Shown one piece after another: positions 18,162 to 26,669 of a stretch of DNA of 64,000 nucleotides (position 1 is the first letter of the stretch; each line of letters opens with the position of its first letter). This DNA comes from Odoribacter sp. AF15-53 (GTDB taxonomy: Bacteria > Bacteroidota > Bacteroidia > Bacteroidales > Marinifilaceae): the NCBI RefSeq assembly GCF_003479425.1, contig NZ_QUHC01000001.1, positions 930,001-994,000 on the forward strand, written 5' to 3'. Under the pieces are notes generated by a model that made no database searches, had not been told where the DNA came from, and saw only the letters and a program-made list of their open reading frames with translations. The position numbers were made by a program, and so were the translations under genes.

Positions 18162-19199
18162 ATGAGTAAAAAGATCAGGAGAATAATTATCGCCCTAGTA
18201 TTGCTGGTCGTGATTGTAATCGCGGCTGGAGGCTTGGGCTACTATTATATTCTGGCTCCCAACACAACCGTGAATGATGACGGGATTGTATACGTGCGGG
18301 ATTCAGCGAATAGCGTGTCCCGGGTGTTTGAAACGTTGCGAAGGCAGGGGTATATTAAAAGCATACACACCCTCAGTGGCGTGGCGAAGTTAAAACGCTT
18401 TGTTTCCCAGGTAAGACCCGGAAGATACAAAATCCGGGACGGGATGAATAATAATGAACTGATCAACATGCTCCGAGCCGGGAACCAGTATCCCGTGATT
18501 TTCACGTTCAACAATATGCGCACGCTGGAAGAGTTTGCGACAAAAGCGACCGAAGAATTAGCCGTTTCGAAGAATGAATTGTTGACTTTACTAAAAGATA
18601 CCGACGTGCTCGCTAACCTGGGATTCGATTCCTGCACGATTATGGCCATGTTTATTCCCAATACCTACCAGATATACTGGAATACTTCGGCCCTCGATCT
18701 GTTGAAACGTATGAAGAAAGAATATGATCGCTTCTGGAATGAAAATCGAATGGCCAAAGCCACGGCCATGGGGTTATCGCCGGAAGAAGTCATCACGTTA
18801 GCTTCTATTATTGAAGAAGAGACCGTCAAACCGGAAGAATACCCTGTCATCGCGGGGGTTTACGTGAATCGGTTGAACCGGGGAATCAAACTGGACGCCT
18901 GTCCCACGCTGAAATACGTGTTGGGTGATTTCACGATTAGCCGAATTCTAGATCGTTACTTGAAAATAGATTCTCCTTACAATACTTACATGTATGCCGG
19001 ACTTCCCCCCGGCCCTATTCGCATGGCCTCAATCAAAGTGATTGACAGCGTGTTAAACTACCAGAAGCACGATTATCTATTCTTCTGCGCCAAGAGTGAT
19101 TTTTCGGGTTATCACAACTTTTCGAAAACACTCCGCCAACACAACATCTATGCCCGAGAGTATCACCAGGAGCTGAATAAACGCAAGATTTGGAAATGA
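18162..19199 (+). CDS. mltG: endolytic murein transglycosylase
   Basis: 345 aa with one N-terminal membrane helix (about 7-27) and a YceG catalytic domain. Catalytic Glu218 in ASIIEEETVKPEEYPVIAG has the same number as in E. coli MltG. GLPPGPIRMASI and the YLFFCAKSDFSGYHNFSKT tail are also typical. It cleaves nascent glycan strands at the inner membrane and sets their length. It follows the nucleoid-associated protein gene by 12 bp. Confidence 0.95.
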   Translation: MSKKIRRIIIALVLLVVIVIAAGGLGYYYILAPNTTVNDDGIVYVRDSANSVSRVFETLRRQGYIKSIHTLSGVAKLKRFVSQVRPGRYKIRDGMNNNELINMLRAGNQYPVIFTFNNMRTLEEFATKATEELAVSKNELLTLLKDTDVLANLGFDSCTIMAMFIPNTYQIYWNTSALDLLKRMKKEYDRFWNENRMAKATAMGLSPEEVITLASIIEEETVKPEEYPVIAGVYVNRLNRGIKLDACPTLKYVLGDFTISRILDRYLKIDSPYNTYMYAGLPPGPIRMASIKVIDSVLNYQKHDYLFFCAKSDFSGYHNFSKTLRQHNIYAREYHQELNKRKIWK

Positions 19200-19220
19200 T
19201 CGAATGTAGAATACAAAATA

Positions 19221-19275
19221 ACTTACAACTTGTAATCTGTCAACTTGTAACTCGCCACAGACGAATAAATTGAAG
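19221..19275 (+). repeat. dispersed intergenic repeat (family D), copy 1
   Basis: Contains AACTTGTAACTCGCC then CGAATAAATTGAA just upstream of the rpsF promoter. A close relative (AACTTGCAACTCGCC then CGAATTTCGTGAA) lies just upstream of the uvrA promoter at 20899-20945. Confidence 0.6.
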
Positions 19276-19280
19276 ATTTT

Positions 19281-19311
19281 TTTGTAATTCCGAAGTAAAA
19301 TCGTAACTTTG
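19281..19311 (+). promoter_or_regulatory. rpsF-rpsR-rplI promoter
   Basis: Exact Bacteroidota-type promoter: TTTG (19281-19284), 19-nt spacer, TAACTTTG (19304-19311). The leader before rpsF is about 45 nt. Confidence 0.8.
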
Positions 19312-19362
19312 CGGGCGATAAATAAAATTTATTTACATTAATGTATTAATAAACAATCAGTT

Positions 19363-19713
19363 ATGTTGAATCATTACGAAACCGTTTTCATCACAACTCC
19401 CGTTTTATCTGAAATACAGGTAAAGGAAGCGGTAGAAAAATTCAAGGCTGTTATTACCGAGAATGGAGGTAATATCGAGCACGAGGAAGCTTGGGGTCTA
19501 CGCAAGCTGGCTTATCCAATCCAAAAGAAAACGACAGGTTTTTATCACTTGTTCCAATTCGAAGGAGAAGGTACTCTAGTTGACAAACTGGAAACTTCTT
19601 ACAGACGCGACGAAAAAGTGATTCGTTTCTTGACGTTCAGATTAGACAAGTATGCTTACGAGTATGCATTGAAAAGAAGAGCTAAAAATCAAGTAAAACA
19701 AGAGGAGAAATAA
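19363..19713 (+). CDS. rpsF: 30S ribosomal protein S6
   Basis: 116 aa. Characteristic start [17 protein letters not shown], then [20 protein letters not shown] and the terminal [16 protein letters not shown] region. It binds S18 on the central domain of the 30S subunit. First gene of the S6-S18-L9 operon, with rpsR starting 4 bp later. Confidence 0.98.
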   Translation: MLNHYETVFITTPVLSEIQVKEAVEKFKAVITENGGNIEHEEAWGLRKLAYPIQKKTTGFYHLFQFEGEGTLVDKLETSYRRDEKVIRFLTFRLDKYAYEYALKRRAKNQVKQEEK

Positions 19714-19716
19714 GCC

Positions 19717-19986
19717 ATGGCACAGAACGAAAGCGAAATTAGATATTTAACCCCCCCAACGGTTGAAATCAAAAAGAAAAAGTACTGTCGATTCAAAAAA
19801 GCGAAAATCAAATTTATCGACTACAAAGATCCGGAATTTTTAAAGAAATTCTTGAACGAACAAGGTAAGATTCTTCCCAGAAGAATTACCGGAACTTCTG
19901 TTAAGTTCCAAAAGAAAGTAGCAACTGCCGTGAAAAGAGCAAGACATCTTGCTTTGTTGCCCTACTTAACCGACTTGATGAAATAA
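19717..19986 (+). CDS. rpsR: 30S ribosomal protein S18
   Basis: 89 aa, basic. [19 protein letters not shown] and [20 protein letters not shown] are the S18 core, ending [13 protein letters not shown]. Partner of S6 in the 30S subunit. Second gene of the operon. Confidence 0.98.
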   Translation: MAQNESEIRYLTPPTVEIKKKKYCRFKKAKIKFIDYKDPEFLKKFLNEQGKILPRRITGTSVKFQKKVATAVKRARHLALLPYLTDLMK

Positions 19987-20007
19987 TTTTAAGGAAGGAG
20001 GACACAA

Positions 20008-20448
20008 ATGGAGATAATATTATTGACAGATATAGCAAACTTAGGACATAAGGATGACATCGTTGATGTAAAACAAGGTTACGGTCGTAACTACCTTATC
20101 CCTCAAGGTTATGCTATTTTAGCAACACCTTCTGCAAGAAAAGTCGTTGCAGAGAATTTGAAACAAAGAGCTCACAAAGAAGCTAAATTGAGAGCTGAAG
20201 CTGAAGAATTAGCAGCACAATTGGCTGAAGTGAAACTTACTATCGGGGCTAAAACCAGCTCTACCGGTAAGATCTTCGGTTCAGTAAACAGCATTATGAT
20301 TTCTGAAAGTCTGAAAGAGAAAGGATTCGATATCGACCGCAAGAAGATCATGCTGAAAGATGTAAAAGAGGTTGGAACTTACACCGCTCTTATCAAACTT
20401 CACAGAGAAGTGAAAGTTGACGTTGAGTTCGAAGTAATTTCCGAATAA
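20008..20448 (+). CDS. rplI: 50S ribosomal protein L9
   Basis: 146 aa. N-terminal globular domain MEIILLTDIANLGHKDDIVDVKQGYGRNYLIP, long connecting helix rich in Glu, Lys and Ala (about 45-75), then the C-terminal domain with GKIFGSVNS and HREVKVDVEFEV. Preceded by a purine-rich AAGGAGGA ribosome-binding sequence, unusually strong for this group. Last gene of the operon, followed by a hairpin terminator. Confidence 0.98.
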   Translation: MEIILLTDIANLGHKDDIVDVKQGYGRNYLIPQGYAILATPSARKVVAENLKQRAHKEAKLRAEAEELAAQLAEVKLTIGAKTSSTGKIFGSVNSIMISESLKEKGFDIDRKKIMLKDVKEVGTYTALIKLHREVKVDVEFEVISE

Positions 20449-20503
20449 TTAAAACGAGTCATAAACAAGACTTAAACGTATTTCCAAACATATTCCAAAC
20501 GCT

Positions 20504-20535
20504 AAAGCACCCCTCGCAAGGGTGCTTTTTTATTT
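20504..20535 (+). terminator. terminator of the ribosomal protein operon
   Basis: 9-bp stem (AAAGCACCC, 7-nt loop, GGGTGCTTT) followed by a long T tract. Confidence 0.9.
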
Positions 20536-20567
20536 TTTCCCCCCGGAACTCGCTCCTTCTTTCGTTT

Positions 20568-20688
20568 GGCCAAGGCTTACATCTTTTCGTTATGTCTTTG
20601 TTATCTCTTCGTTATCTCTTCGTTCCTATAGAGCTAGTTTTAACGAAAGTATAACGAAAAGATAACGAAGAATATGTAAGCCAAGGCC
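20568..20688. repeat. imperfect palindrome with iterated CGTTATCTCTT units
   Basis: The outer arms begin GGCC..GGCTTACAT at 20568 and end with its complement at 20688. The inner arms CTTCGTTATCTCTTCGTT (20607-20624) and AACGAAAAGATAACGAAG (20653-20670) pair with one mismatch. The left arm contains tandem CGTTATCTCTT units. It could form a stem of about 50 bp as DNA or RNA. Confidence 0.7.
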
Positions 20689-20694
20689 TTTAGT

Positions 20695-20915
20695 AAGTTA
20701 CAGGTTGCATTTGCCCTCGGCAAGTTGCAGGTTATCTATTGTGATAAATAACTACCCCCTCCGGCTCCCCCTTACACAGGGGGAGAGCTGATTACCAAGC
20801 GGTTTCCCCTCCTGTGTAAGGAGGGGCTAGGGGTGGTAGTCAAGGTAATGGGACTTTTTCAGCAGCCTCGTGTAAGGGGGAGCCGGAGGGGATAGTAACC
20901 TGCAACCTGTAACTT
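20695..20915. repeat. nested palindromic repeat element (family A, copy 1)
   Basis: Three nested inverted repeats: outer AAGTTACAGGTTGCA (20695-20709 with 20901-20915, 15 bp perfect); middle 22 bp perfect (20756-20777 with 20870-20891, starting CCCCTCCGGCTC); inner CCCCTCC/GGAGGGG hairpin (20806-20812 with 20820-20826). Related sequence occurs at 43592-43681 and 50027-50082. It has no coding capacity, so a small non-autonomous or REP-like element is one possibility. Confidence 0.7.
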
Positions 20916-20945
20916 GCAACTCGCCAAAGGCGAATTTCGTGAATT
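20899..20945 (+). repeat. dispersed intergenic repeat (family D), copy 2
   Basis: AACTTGCAACTCGCC followed after 5 bp by CGAATTTCGTGAA, closely matching the copy at 19221-19275. It overlaps the right end of the palindromic element and lies just upstream of the uvrA promoter. Confidence 0.6.
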
Positions 20946-20955
20946 TGAACGAAGT

Positions 20956-20987
20956 CTTGGGATATTGCATGAAAATCGGTACCTTTG
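20956..20987 (+). promoter_or_regulatory. predicted uvrA promoter
   Basis: CTTG (20956-20959), 20-nt spacer, TACCTTTG (20980-20987), with the ATG 25 bp downstream. This argues for the start at 21013 rather than the longer open frame from 20914, which would put the promoter inside the gene. Confidence 0.65.
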
Positions 20988-21012
20988 TACATATTTTGGG
21001 AAGGAAAAAAAC

Positions 21013-23775
21013 ATGAGCAAGCAGAGCATAGAGTTGAAAGGTGTACGGGTCCACAACCTGAAAAATATAGATCTGAATATCAAGTTAAACCAGTTTGTTG
21101 TCATTACCGGGGTTTCCGGAAGCGGCAAATCATCATTGGCTTTCGATACTTTATACGCAGAGGGACAACGGCGTTACGTGGAAAGTTTATCTTCTTACGC
21201 CCGCCAATTTCTCGGCAGGCTGAACAAACCGGAATGTGACTATATTAAAGGTATTCCTCCCGCCGTGGCTATCGAGCAAAAAGTGAACACTTCAAACCCG
21301 CGTTCTACGGTCGGGACCTCCACGGAACTTTACGATTATATCAAATTATTATACGCCCGGATCGGTAAAACTTATTCCCCTATTTCGGGAGAAGAGGTCA
21401 AACGCCATAGCGTGGATGACATCAGTCACTACGTTCTGGAAGGACATACCGATCAGACGGTGATCATCATGGCCAAACTGGTTGAGGCCACTACTGATAA
21501 TCTTCCCCTCTTGATCAGTCAGGGATTTTCCCGGATAAAATACGGGAACGAATTTATACGAATCTCCGATTTACTGGAGAAAAATATTCCACTTGATCTC
21601 TCGAAAGAGGTGTTTCTAGTGGTTGACCGGACACGTGTAAATGATGAAAAAGACACGGTTTCTCGTATAAAAGATTCTATCGAGACAGCCATTTACGAGG
21701 GTGAAGGTACATGTTATATTGAATTGGACGGTGTGGTTCGTTCGTTCTCCAATAAATTCGAGGCCGACGGAATCACATTTCAGATCCCGACAATCAACAC
21801 GTTCAGCTTTAACTCCCCGATAGGTGCCTGTCCCAAGTGTGAAGGATACGGAAAAATATTAGGAATAGACGAGGATTTGGTTGTACCGAACAAATCTTTA
21901 AGTGTTTACGATGACGCGGTCATGTGTTGGCGGGGCGAAAAGATGAGTGAATGGAAACACTATTTCGTTCAGAACGCTCACAAGATAGACTTCCCGGTTC
22001 ACAAACCCTATTATGAACTAACAACGAAAGAGAAAGATCTTCTCTGGAACAGCGAAAGCGGCATTTACGCGTTCTTCGAGTATTTGGAATCCAAGAAATT
22101 CAAAATACAAAACCGAGTGATGATTGCACGTTATACGGGTAAAACCAAATGTCCCGTATGTCACGGTACTCGCCTGAAAGAAGAAGCTACCTACGTGAAG
22201 ATAAACGGACGGTCCATCACCGAATTGGTGGATATGCCGATCACGGAACTGAAAGAATATTTCGATAACTTACAATTATCCGATCACGACAAGGTTATCG
22301 CGGCACGGGTGCTTCCCGATATCCATAACCGGATAAACTTCTTGTTGGATGTCGGGTTGGGATACTTGACACTCAATCGTTTATCTTCTTCTCTTTCCGG
22401 GGGGGAATCCCAACGAATCAACCTGGCGACCTCGTTAGGTTCAGCCTTGGTCGGCTCTCTGTATATTCTGGATGAACCGAGTATCGGGCTTCATTCCAGG
22501 GACACGGATCGGTTGATACAAGTGCTACATCGTCTCCGGGATATCGGGAACACGGTTGTTGTCGTGGAACATGATGAAGACCTGATCAATGCGGCCGATG
22601 AAATCATTGATGTCGGTCCACTGGCGGGAAGATTGGGAGGAGAAATTGTTTACCAGGGAACATTGAAAGACCTGAAAAAGGCCGACACTCTCACGGCAGA
22701 TTACATATATGGCAAAAAGAATATTCCTGTCCCGACAACGAGAAGAAAATCAAACCGTTACTTGCTTCTCACCGGGGCAACGGAAAATAACCTGAAGAAT
22801 ATAGACGTTAAAATTCCCCTAGGAGTCATGACGGCCGTTACCGGGGTCAGTGGTTCCGGTAAAAGCACGCTGATAAAAACGATCTTGGTTCCCGCCTTGA
22901 AAAAATACTACGGGGATTATTCCGATCGCACGGGAAGCTTTAACCAGTTGAGCGGGGACGTTGATTTGTTGCATGGAGTGGAATTTATAGATCAAAATCC
23001 TATAGGTAAATCCTCTCGTTCCAACCCGGTCACCTACTTGAAAGCGTGGGATGACATTCGTAAAATATACGCGGACGAGAAGTTGTCCAAGTTAAATAAT
23101 TTCAAGCCGGCACATTTCTCATTCAATGTTCCGGGAGGACGTTGCGAAGAGTGTCAGGGTGAAGGGATTATCAAGGTAGAGATGCAATTCATGGCGGATG
23201 TTTACCTGGAATGTGAACATTGTAAAGGCAAGCGCTTCAAGGATGAAGTGCTGGAAGTCAAATACAAGGATCAAAACATATACGATATCCTGGAAATGAC
23301 CGTGAATCAAGCAGTTGAATTCTTTTCTTCCGGGACAAGTCACAGTGAACGAAGCATCGTCAGCAAGTTGCAGAAACTAGTGGATGTCGGGTTAGGATAT
23401 ATCAAACTGGGTCAGGCATCCAGCACGTTAAGCGGAGGTGAAAGTCAACGTGTTAAACTGGCCTATCACTTGAGTCAGGAAAACGCGGAACCGACTCTTT
23501 TCGTGTTTGACGAACCGACTACCGGACTGCATTTTCACGATATCCACAAACTGATGGATTCGCTGAATGCCTTGATAGACCGGGGACACACGGTATTGAT
23601 CATCGAGCATAACATGGACGTGATCAAGTGTGCCGACAACATTATTGATTTAGGCCCGGAAGGGGGAAGTGAAGGCGGGTACCTTGTTTTCGAGGGAACT
23701 CCCGAAGCGCTGGTCAAGTGTAAGAAATCCTACACGGGTAAATATCTCGCGGAAAAATTACGGGATCAGAAATAA
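21013..23775 (+). CDS. uvrA: excinuclease ABC subunit A
   Basis: 920 aa from ATG 21013 ([19 protein letters not shown]). Two ABC ATPase modules: Walker [14 protein letters not shown] near the N-terminus and [13 protein letters not shown] in the second half, each with a signature ([12 protein letters not shown] and [12 protein letters not shown]). Zinc-binding clusters are visible: [24 protein letters not shown] and CEHCKGKRF. It recognises bulky DNA lesions and loads UvrB in nucleotide excision repair. No SOS-type box was recognised in front of it. Confidence 0.98.
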   Translation: MSKQSIELKGVRVHNLKNIDLNIKLNQFVVITGVSGSGKSSLAFDTLYAEGQRRYVESLSSYARQFLGRLNKPECDYIKGIPPAVAIEQKVNTSNPRSTVGTSTELYDYIKLLYARIGKTYSPISGEEVKRHSVDDISHYVLEGHTDQTVIIMAKLVEATTDNLPLLISQGFSRIKYGNEFIRISDLLEKNIPLDLSKEVFLVVDRTRVNDEKDTVSRIKDSIETAIYEGEGTCYIELDGVVRSFSNKFEADGITFQIPTINTFSFNSPIGACPKCEGYGKILGIDEDLVVPNKSLSVYDDAVMCWRGEKMSEWKHYFVQNAHKIDFPVHKPYYELTTKEKDLLWNSESGIYAFFEYLESKKFKIQNRVMIARYTGKTKCPVCHGTRLKEEATYVKINGRSITELVDMPITELKEYFDNLQLSDHDKVIAARVLPDIHNRINFLLDVGLGYLTLNRLSSSLSGGESQRINLATSLGSALVGSLYILDEPSIGLHSRDTDRLIQVLHRLRDIGNTVVVVEHDEDLINAADEIIDVGPLAGRLGGEIVYQGTLKDLKKADTLTADYIYGKKNIPVPTTRRKSNRYLLLTGATENNLKNIDVKIPLGVMTAVTGVSGSGKSTLIKTILVPALKKYYGDYSDRTGSFNQLSGDVDLLHGVEFIDQNPIGKSSRSNPVTYLKAWDDIRKIYADEKLSKLNNFKPAHFSFNVPGGRCEECQGEGIIKVEMQFMADVYLECEHCKGKRFKDEVLEVKYKDQNIYDILEMTVNQAVEFFSSGTSHSERSIVSKLQKLVDVGLGYIKLGQASSTLSGGESQRVKLAYHLSQENAEPTLFVFDEPTTGLHFHDIHKLMDSLNALIDRGHTVLIIEHNMDVIKCADNIIDLGPEGGSEGGYLVFEGTPEALVKCKKSYTGKYLAEKLRDQK

Positions 23776-23804
23776 TGAACACGCTTATTTGGAAACACTA
23801 AAAT

Positions 23805-24566
23805 ATGAAGAAGCTAATAGATTTCACAGTCACAGAAAACAAAAGATTGAACCAGGACACCCTGTTACTGGTGTTACATTCGGATGAACTCCCGGATATA
23901 CAACCGGGGCAATTCGTGAATGTACGGGTGGATCATTCCCCTTCGACTTTTTTAAGAAGACCTATTTCCGTGCATGACGTGGACGAGACACGTGGATTGC
24001 TCTACCTGTTTATCAAGATCGTGGGCTGCGGCACTTCGACGTTGGGAGAATTGCAACCCGGAAACAAGGTAAACGTGATGCTGCCTCTTGGGAATCATTT
24101 CTCTATACCCGACTCCGGCAGGCCTTTACTGATCGGCGGGGGGTGCGGCGTGGCCCCGATGTTACATTTATCACGGATCATGAAAGCTAACGGCTTGTCG
24201 CCCGTGGTATTAATCGGGACCCGGACAGATAAGGATATCCTTCGGAGAGAAGAATTTGAAAAATACGCCGAGGTATACTATACCACGGAAGACGGTTCTT
24301 TTGGGGAGAAAGGTTATGTCACGCAACATTCCGTGCTGAATGAAAAGTTCGACCATATCTTTTGCTGCGGGCCGGAGGTTATGATGAAAGCGGTTGCAAG
24401 TTACGCGGCCCAAAATAATATTGATTGTGAAGTCTCCCTGGAAAATACCATGGCATGCGGAATCGGAGCTTGCCTGTGTTGTGTCACTGACACGAAGGAA
24501 GGTCACAAGTGCGTGTGTACGGAAGGTCCTGTTTTTAATATAAAAGAATTAAAATGGCAGATTTAA
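23805..24566 (+). CDS. pyrK: dihydroorotate dehydrogenase electron-transfer subunit
   Basis: 253 aa. FAD-binding N-terminal barrel ([11 protein letters not shown]), an NAD-binding segment starting [15 protein letters not shown], and the C-terminal [2Fe-2S] site with Cys residues in [10 protein letters not shown] and HKCVC. It passes electrons from the PyrD flavin to NAD+ in the class 1B enzyme. It overlaps pyrD by 13 bp, indicating coupled translation, and starts 29 bp after uvrA. Confidence 0.96.
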   Translation: MKKLIDFTVTENKRLNQDTLLLVLHSDELPDIQPGQFVNVRVDHSPSTFLRRPISVHDVDETRGLLYLFIKIVGCGTSTLGELQPGNKVNVMLPLGNHFSIPDSGRPLLIGGGCGVAPMLHLSRIMKANGLSPVVLIGTRTDKDILRREEFEKYAEVYYTTEDGSFGEKGYVTQHSVLNEKFDHIFCCGPEVMMKAVASYAAQNNIDCEVSLENTMACGIGACLCCVTDTKEGHKCVCTEGPVFNIKELKWQI

Positions 24567-25459
24567 GTATAAATATCAACGGTTTATCATTAAAGAACCC
24601 CGTGTTAACCGCTTCCGGGACTTTCGGGTACGGAACTGAATTTCAGGATTTTATTGATCTGGAACGTCTCGGTGGATTTATAGTGAAAGGTACGACTCTC
24701 AAACACCGGGAAGGTAATCCTTATCCCCGCATGGCCGAAACCCCGGCCGGGATGTTGAACGCCGTGGGATTACAGAATAAAGGAGTTGACTACTTCATCG
24801 AGCATATCTACCCGACGATTAAAGATATAAAAAGTAATATTCTGGTAAACGTTTCCGGTTCTACCGTGGCTGATTACGTCACAACCGCAGAGAAAATCAA
24901 CGCGTTGGACCATATTCCCGCTATAGAATTGAATATATCCTGCCCGAACGTGAAAGAAGGTGGTATGGCATTCGGAACTAGCTGTGCTTCAGCCTCGGAA
25001 GTCGTAACGGAAGTTAGGAAAGTATACAAGAAGCATTTAATGGTCAAGTTATCCCCTAACGTCACGAGTATACAGGAAATTGCCTTGGCGGCAGAAGCCT
25101 CTGGTGCGGATTCCGTGTCTTTGATCAACACGCTAATGGGGATGGCAATTAATGTCAAAACCCGTAAACCGGTATTAAGCACGATTACCGGGGGATTAAG
25201 CGGTCCTTGCGTGAAACCGGTTGCTCTTCGTATGGTGTGGCAGGTTGCTAAAGCGGTTAAAATTCCGGTTGTCGGCTTAGGAGGAATCAGTTGCGCGAAT
25301 GACGCGATCGAGTTCTTGTTGGCCGGGGCATCAGCCATCCAAATCGGTACGGCCAATTTTATCGACCCGACGATTTCCGTGAAAGTTGTTGACGGGATAA
25401 ACGAATACCTGAATCAAAACGGATTCAAATCTGTCAAGGACATCATCGGACTGATATAA
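24554..25459 (+). CDS. pyrD: dihydroorotate dehydrogenase, class 1B catalytic subunit
   Basis: 301 aa FMN-binding TIM barrel. [11 protein letters not shown] near the N-terminus, [17 protein letters not shown], and the active-site Cys130 in [12 protein letters not shown]; Cys rather than Ser marks class 1. The C-terminal phosphate-binding part is [24 protein letters not shown]. It oxidises dihydroorotate to orotate in pyrimidine synthesis; with PyrK this gives the NAD-linked heterotetramer. Cotranscribed with pyrK, ending at a hairpin. Confidence 0.97.
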   Translation: MADLSININGLSLKNPVLTASGTFGYGTEFQDFIDLERLGGFIVKGTTLKHREGNPYPRMAETPAGMLNAVGLQNKGVDYFIEHIYPTIKDIKSNILVNVSGSTVADYVTTAEKINALDHIPAIELNISCPNVKEGGMAFGTSCASASEVVTEVRKVYKKHLMVKLSPNVTSIQEIALAAEASGADSVSLINTLMGMAINVKTRKPVLSTITGGLSGPCVKPVALRMVWQVAKAVKIPVVGLGGISCANDAIEFLLAGASAIQIGTANFIDPTISVKVVDGINEYLNQNGFKSVKDIIGLI

Positions 25460-25540
25460 AAGAAAAAGGGAGTGTTTCATGTCGTAAAACAACTCAGCGA
25501 GAATTGGATATTTGAAAAAAATTCTGATAAAGATTCAAAA

Positions 25541-25585
25541 AAGAGGCCTATCGCCAAATAACGGTTTCGAGCGGCCTCTTTTTAT
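25541..25585. terminator. bidirectional terminator
   Basis: AAGAGGCC (25541-25548) and GGCCTCTT (25573-25580) with an A-rich left and T-rich right flank, between convergent pyrD and the XRE regulator gene. The 24-nt loop contains further short complementarity. Confidence 0.7.
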
Positions 25586-26019
25586 TCTTTCTCGTAATCT
25601 TCAAAACTCCCGTCTTCAAAAAACAAAATAATTCGTTTGATCTTCTTCGATGTTTTCGGGAGAGTCTTGATCATTTTTACCTGATCGTCTTCCTCTGAAA
25701 TTATACTACTTTTTTCCGGAATAACTGGAGTCACTTGTTTCTCGGAATTTTCATCCAAGTTAAATAACGTCGGTTCCTGTACCGGAGTTTTTTTTTCTTT
25801 CTCTACGGTTGAATCATCCATCGAGCCATTACCCGTGATCAACCAATTCAGACTAATATCCGGGTAAGCTTTCGCAATATTACTTATAATATCAAACCCC
25901 GGTTTATTTCTGCCAGCAAGAATATGAGATATTGTCGAGGCATTCACACCAATCATAGCTGCAAATTTGGTGGCAGTTAATCCCTTTTTCTCGATAATTT
26001 GGTTTAAACGTTCTTGCAT
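25582..26019 (-). CDS. XRE-family helix-turn-helix regulator
   Basis: 145 aa. N-terminal XRE domain (about 1-65) with TATKFAAMIGVNASTISHIL as helix-turn-helix, then the conserved SLNWLITGNGSM segment, a low-complexity acidic linker (70-115), and a C-terminal basic patch KTSKKIKRIILFFEDGSFEDY. No protease or ligand domain recognised. Its promoter -7 box is embedded in a perfect TTACA-NN-TGTAA motif, and further copies lie upstream, suggesting autorepression and control of the divergent aminopeptidase. That control is inferred. Confidence 0.9.
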   Translation of the reverse strand: MQERLNQIIEKKGLTATKFAAMIGVNASTISHILAGRNKPGFDIISNIAKAYPDISLNWLITGNGSMDDSTVEKEKKTPVQEPTLFNLDENSEKQVTPVIPEKSSIISEEDDQVKMIKTLPKTSKKIKRIILFFEDGSFEDYEKE

Positions 26020-26046
26020 AAGTATGTTATATTGTAAATCTTGAAT

Positions 26047-26141
26047 TTACAAATGTAATGATTCGATTCGAGAATTCAAAATTACATTTGTAATATGCGA
26101 GAATTACAGATGTAACACGAGAAAGACGTGGTCATTTGTAA
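26047..26141. promoter_or_regulatory. motif cluster 1 (candidate operators of the XRE regulator)
   Basis: Four copies: 26047-26058 TTACAAATGTAA, 26082-26093 TTACATTTGTAA, 26104-26115 TTACAGATGTAA, and a degenerate copy 26130-26141 GGTCATTTGTAA. Starts are 35, 22 and 26 bp apart. The first copy overlaps the -7 box of the XRE promoter. Confidence 0.65.
26050..26080 (-). promoter_or_regulatory. predicted XRE gene promoter (minus strand)
   Basis: On the minus strand TTTG (26080-26077), 19-nt spacer, TACATTTG (26057-26050): an exact fit to the Bacteroidota consensus. The start codon is about 30 bp downstream. The -7 box is part of a palindromic motif copy. Confidence 0.7.
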
Positions 26142-26501
26142 TGTTATTGTTTAGAACTGTAAAACGCTCGCTATCAAGATGTTTGCAATAAAAATGCCTC
26201 TTAAAATAATAAACAATAGTTTTGTTTTTACTAAAATGTTTATTTACTGCATGTTACTATATAGAAAACGTTGTTTCTTATGTGTTATTTAAACTTCAAA
26301 TAATGACACATAATAGCATGGTTTTCAATAACATAATATATCATTTTCACATTTATTCACTCGAATTATCATGAAAGATTCACGTTATGATTAGGATATA
26401 CTTAAACAATTACAATACAATATACATTATTATATACTGGAAATAAATGATTTAGAATTAAATGTTTCTATTTGTTAATGTACAATTTTATCCCGACTCA
26501 T

Positions 26502-26652
26502 TTCCAAATGTAATTATTACATTTGTGTAGAACACCCCTCCCCTTGCGATTTTATCGTGTTACATTTGTAATCCTCGTTTCTCATTCATTCCACTTTACA
26601 AATGTAATATTTTTCTATTTTGTAATCTCCTTTAAAAACTTTACATTTGAAG
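26502..26652. promoter_or_regulatory. motif cluster 2 (candidate operators near the aminopeptidase gene)
   Basis: Copies at 26502-26513 (TTCCAAATGTAA), 26517-26528 (TTACATTTGTGT), 26560-26571 (TTACATTTGTAA), 26596-26607 (TTACAAATGTAA) and 26641-26652 (TTACATTTGAAG). The third and fourth are perfect; the last overlaps the aminopeptidase -7 box. Confidence 0.65.
26619..26649 (+). promoter_or_regulatory. predicted aminopeptidase P promoter
   Basis: TTTG (26619-26622), 19-nt spacer, TACATTTG (26642-26649): an exact consensus match with the ATG 20 bp downstream. The -7 box coincides with the last motif copy of cluster 2. Confidence 0.7.
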
Positions 26653-26669
26653 AACTAAAAAATTAAACC

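Larger units (their letters stand above)
20449..21012. other. long intergenic region rplI-uvrA
   Basis: 564 bp with no credible gene. In order it holds the operon terminator (20504-20535), a palindromic element (20568-20688), a second nested palindromic element (20695-20915) whose right end overlaps repeat family D, and the uvrA promoter. Open frames here run through the palindromes and show no protein-like features. Confidence 0.8.
26020..26669. other. 650-bp AT-rich divergent regulatory region
   Basis: No credible gene. Two clusters of TTACA-NN-TGTAA-type motifs lie at its ends (26047-26141 and 26502-26652). Between them are about 360 bp of very AT-rich sequence with no motif copy. Each end carries a good promoter pointing outward. 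Confidence 0.8.

Noticed and set aside
20827..21128. Two overlapping minus-strand open frames of 75-89 aa
   Set aside because: They run through the palindromic repeat and the 5' end of uvrA; the proline-rich ends come from the repeat.
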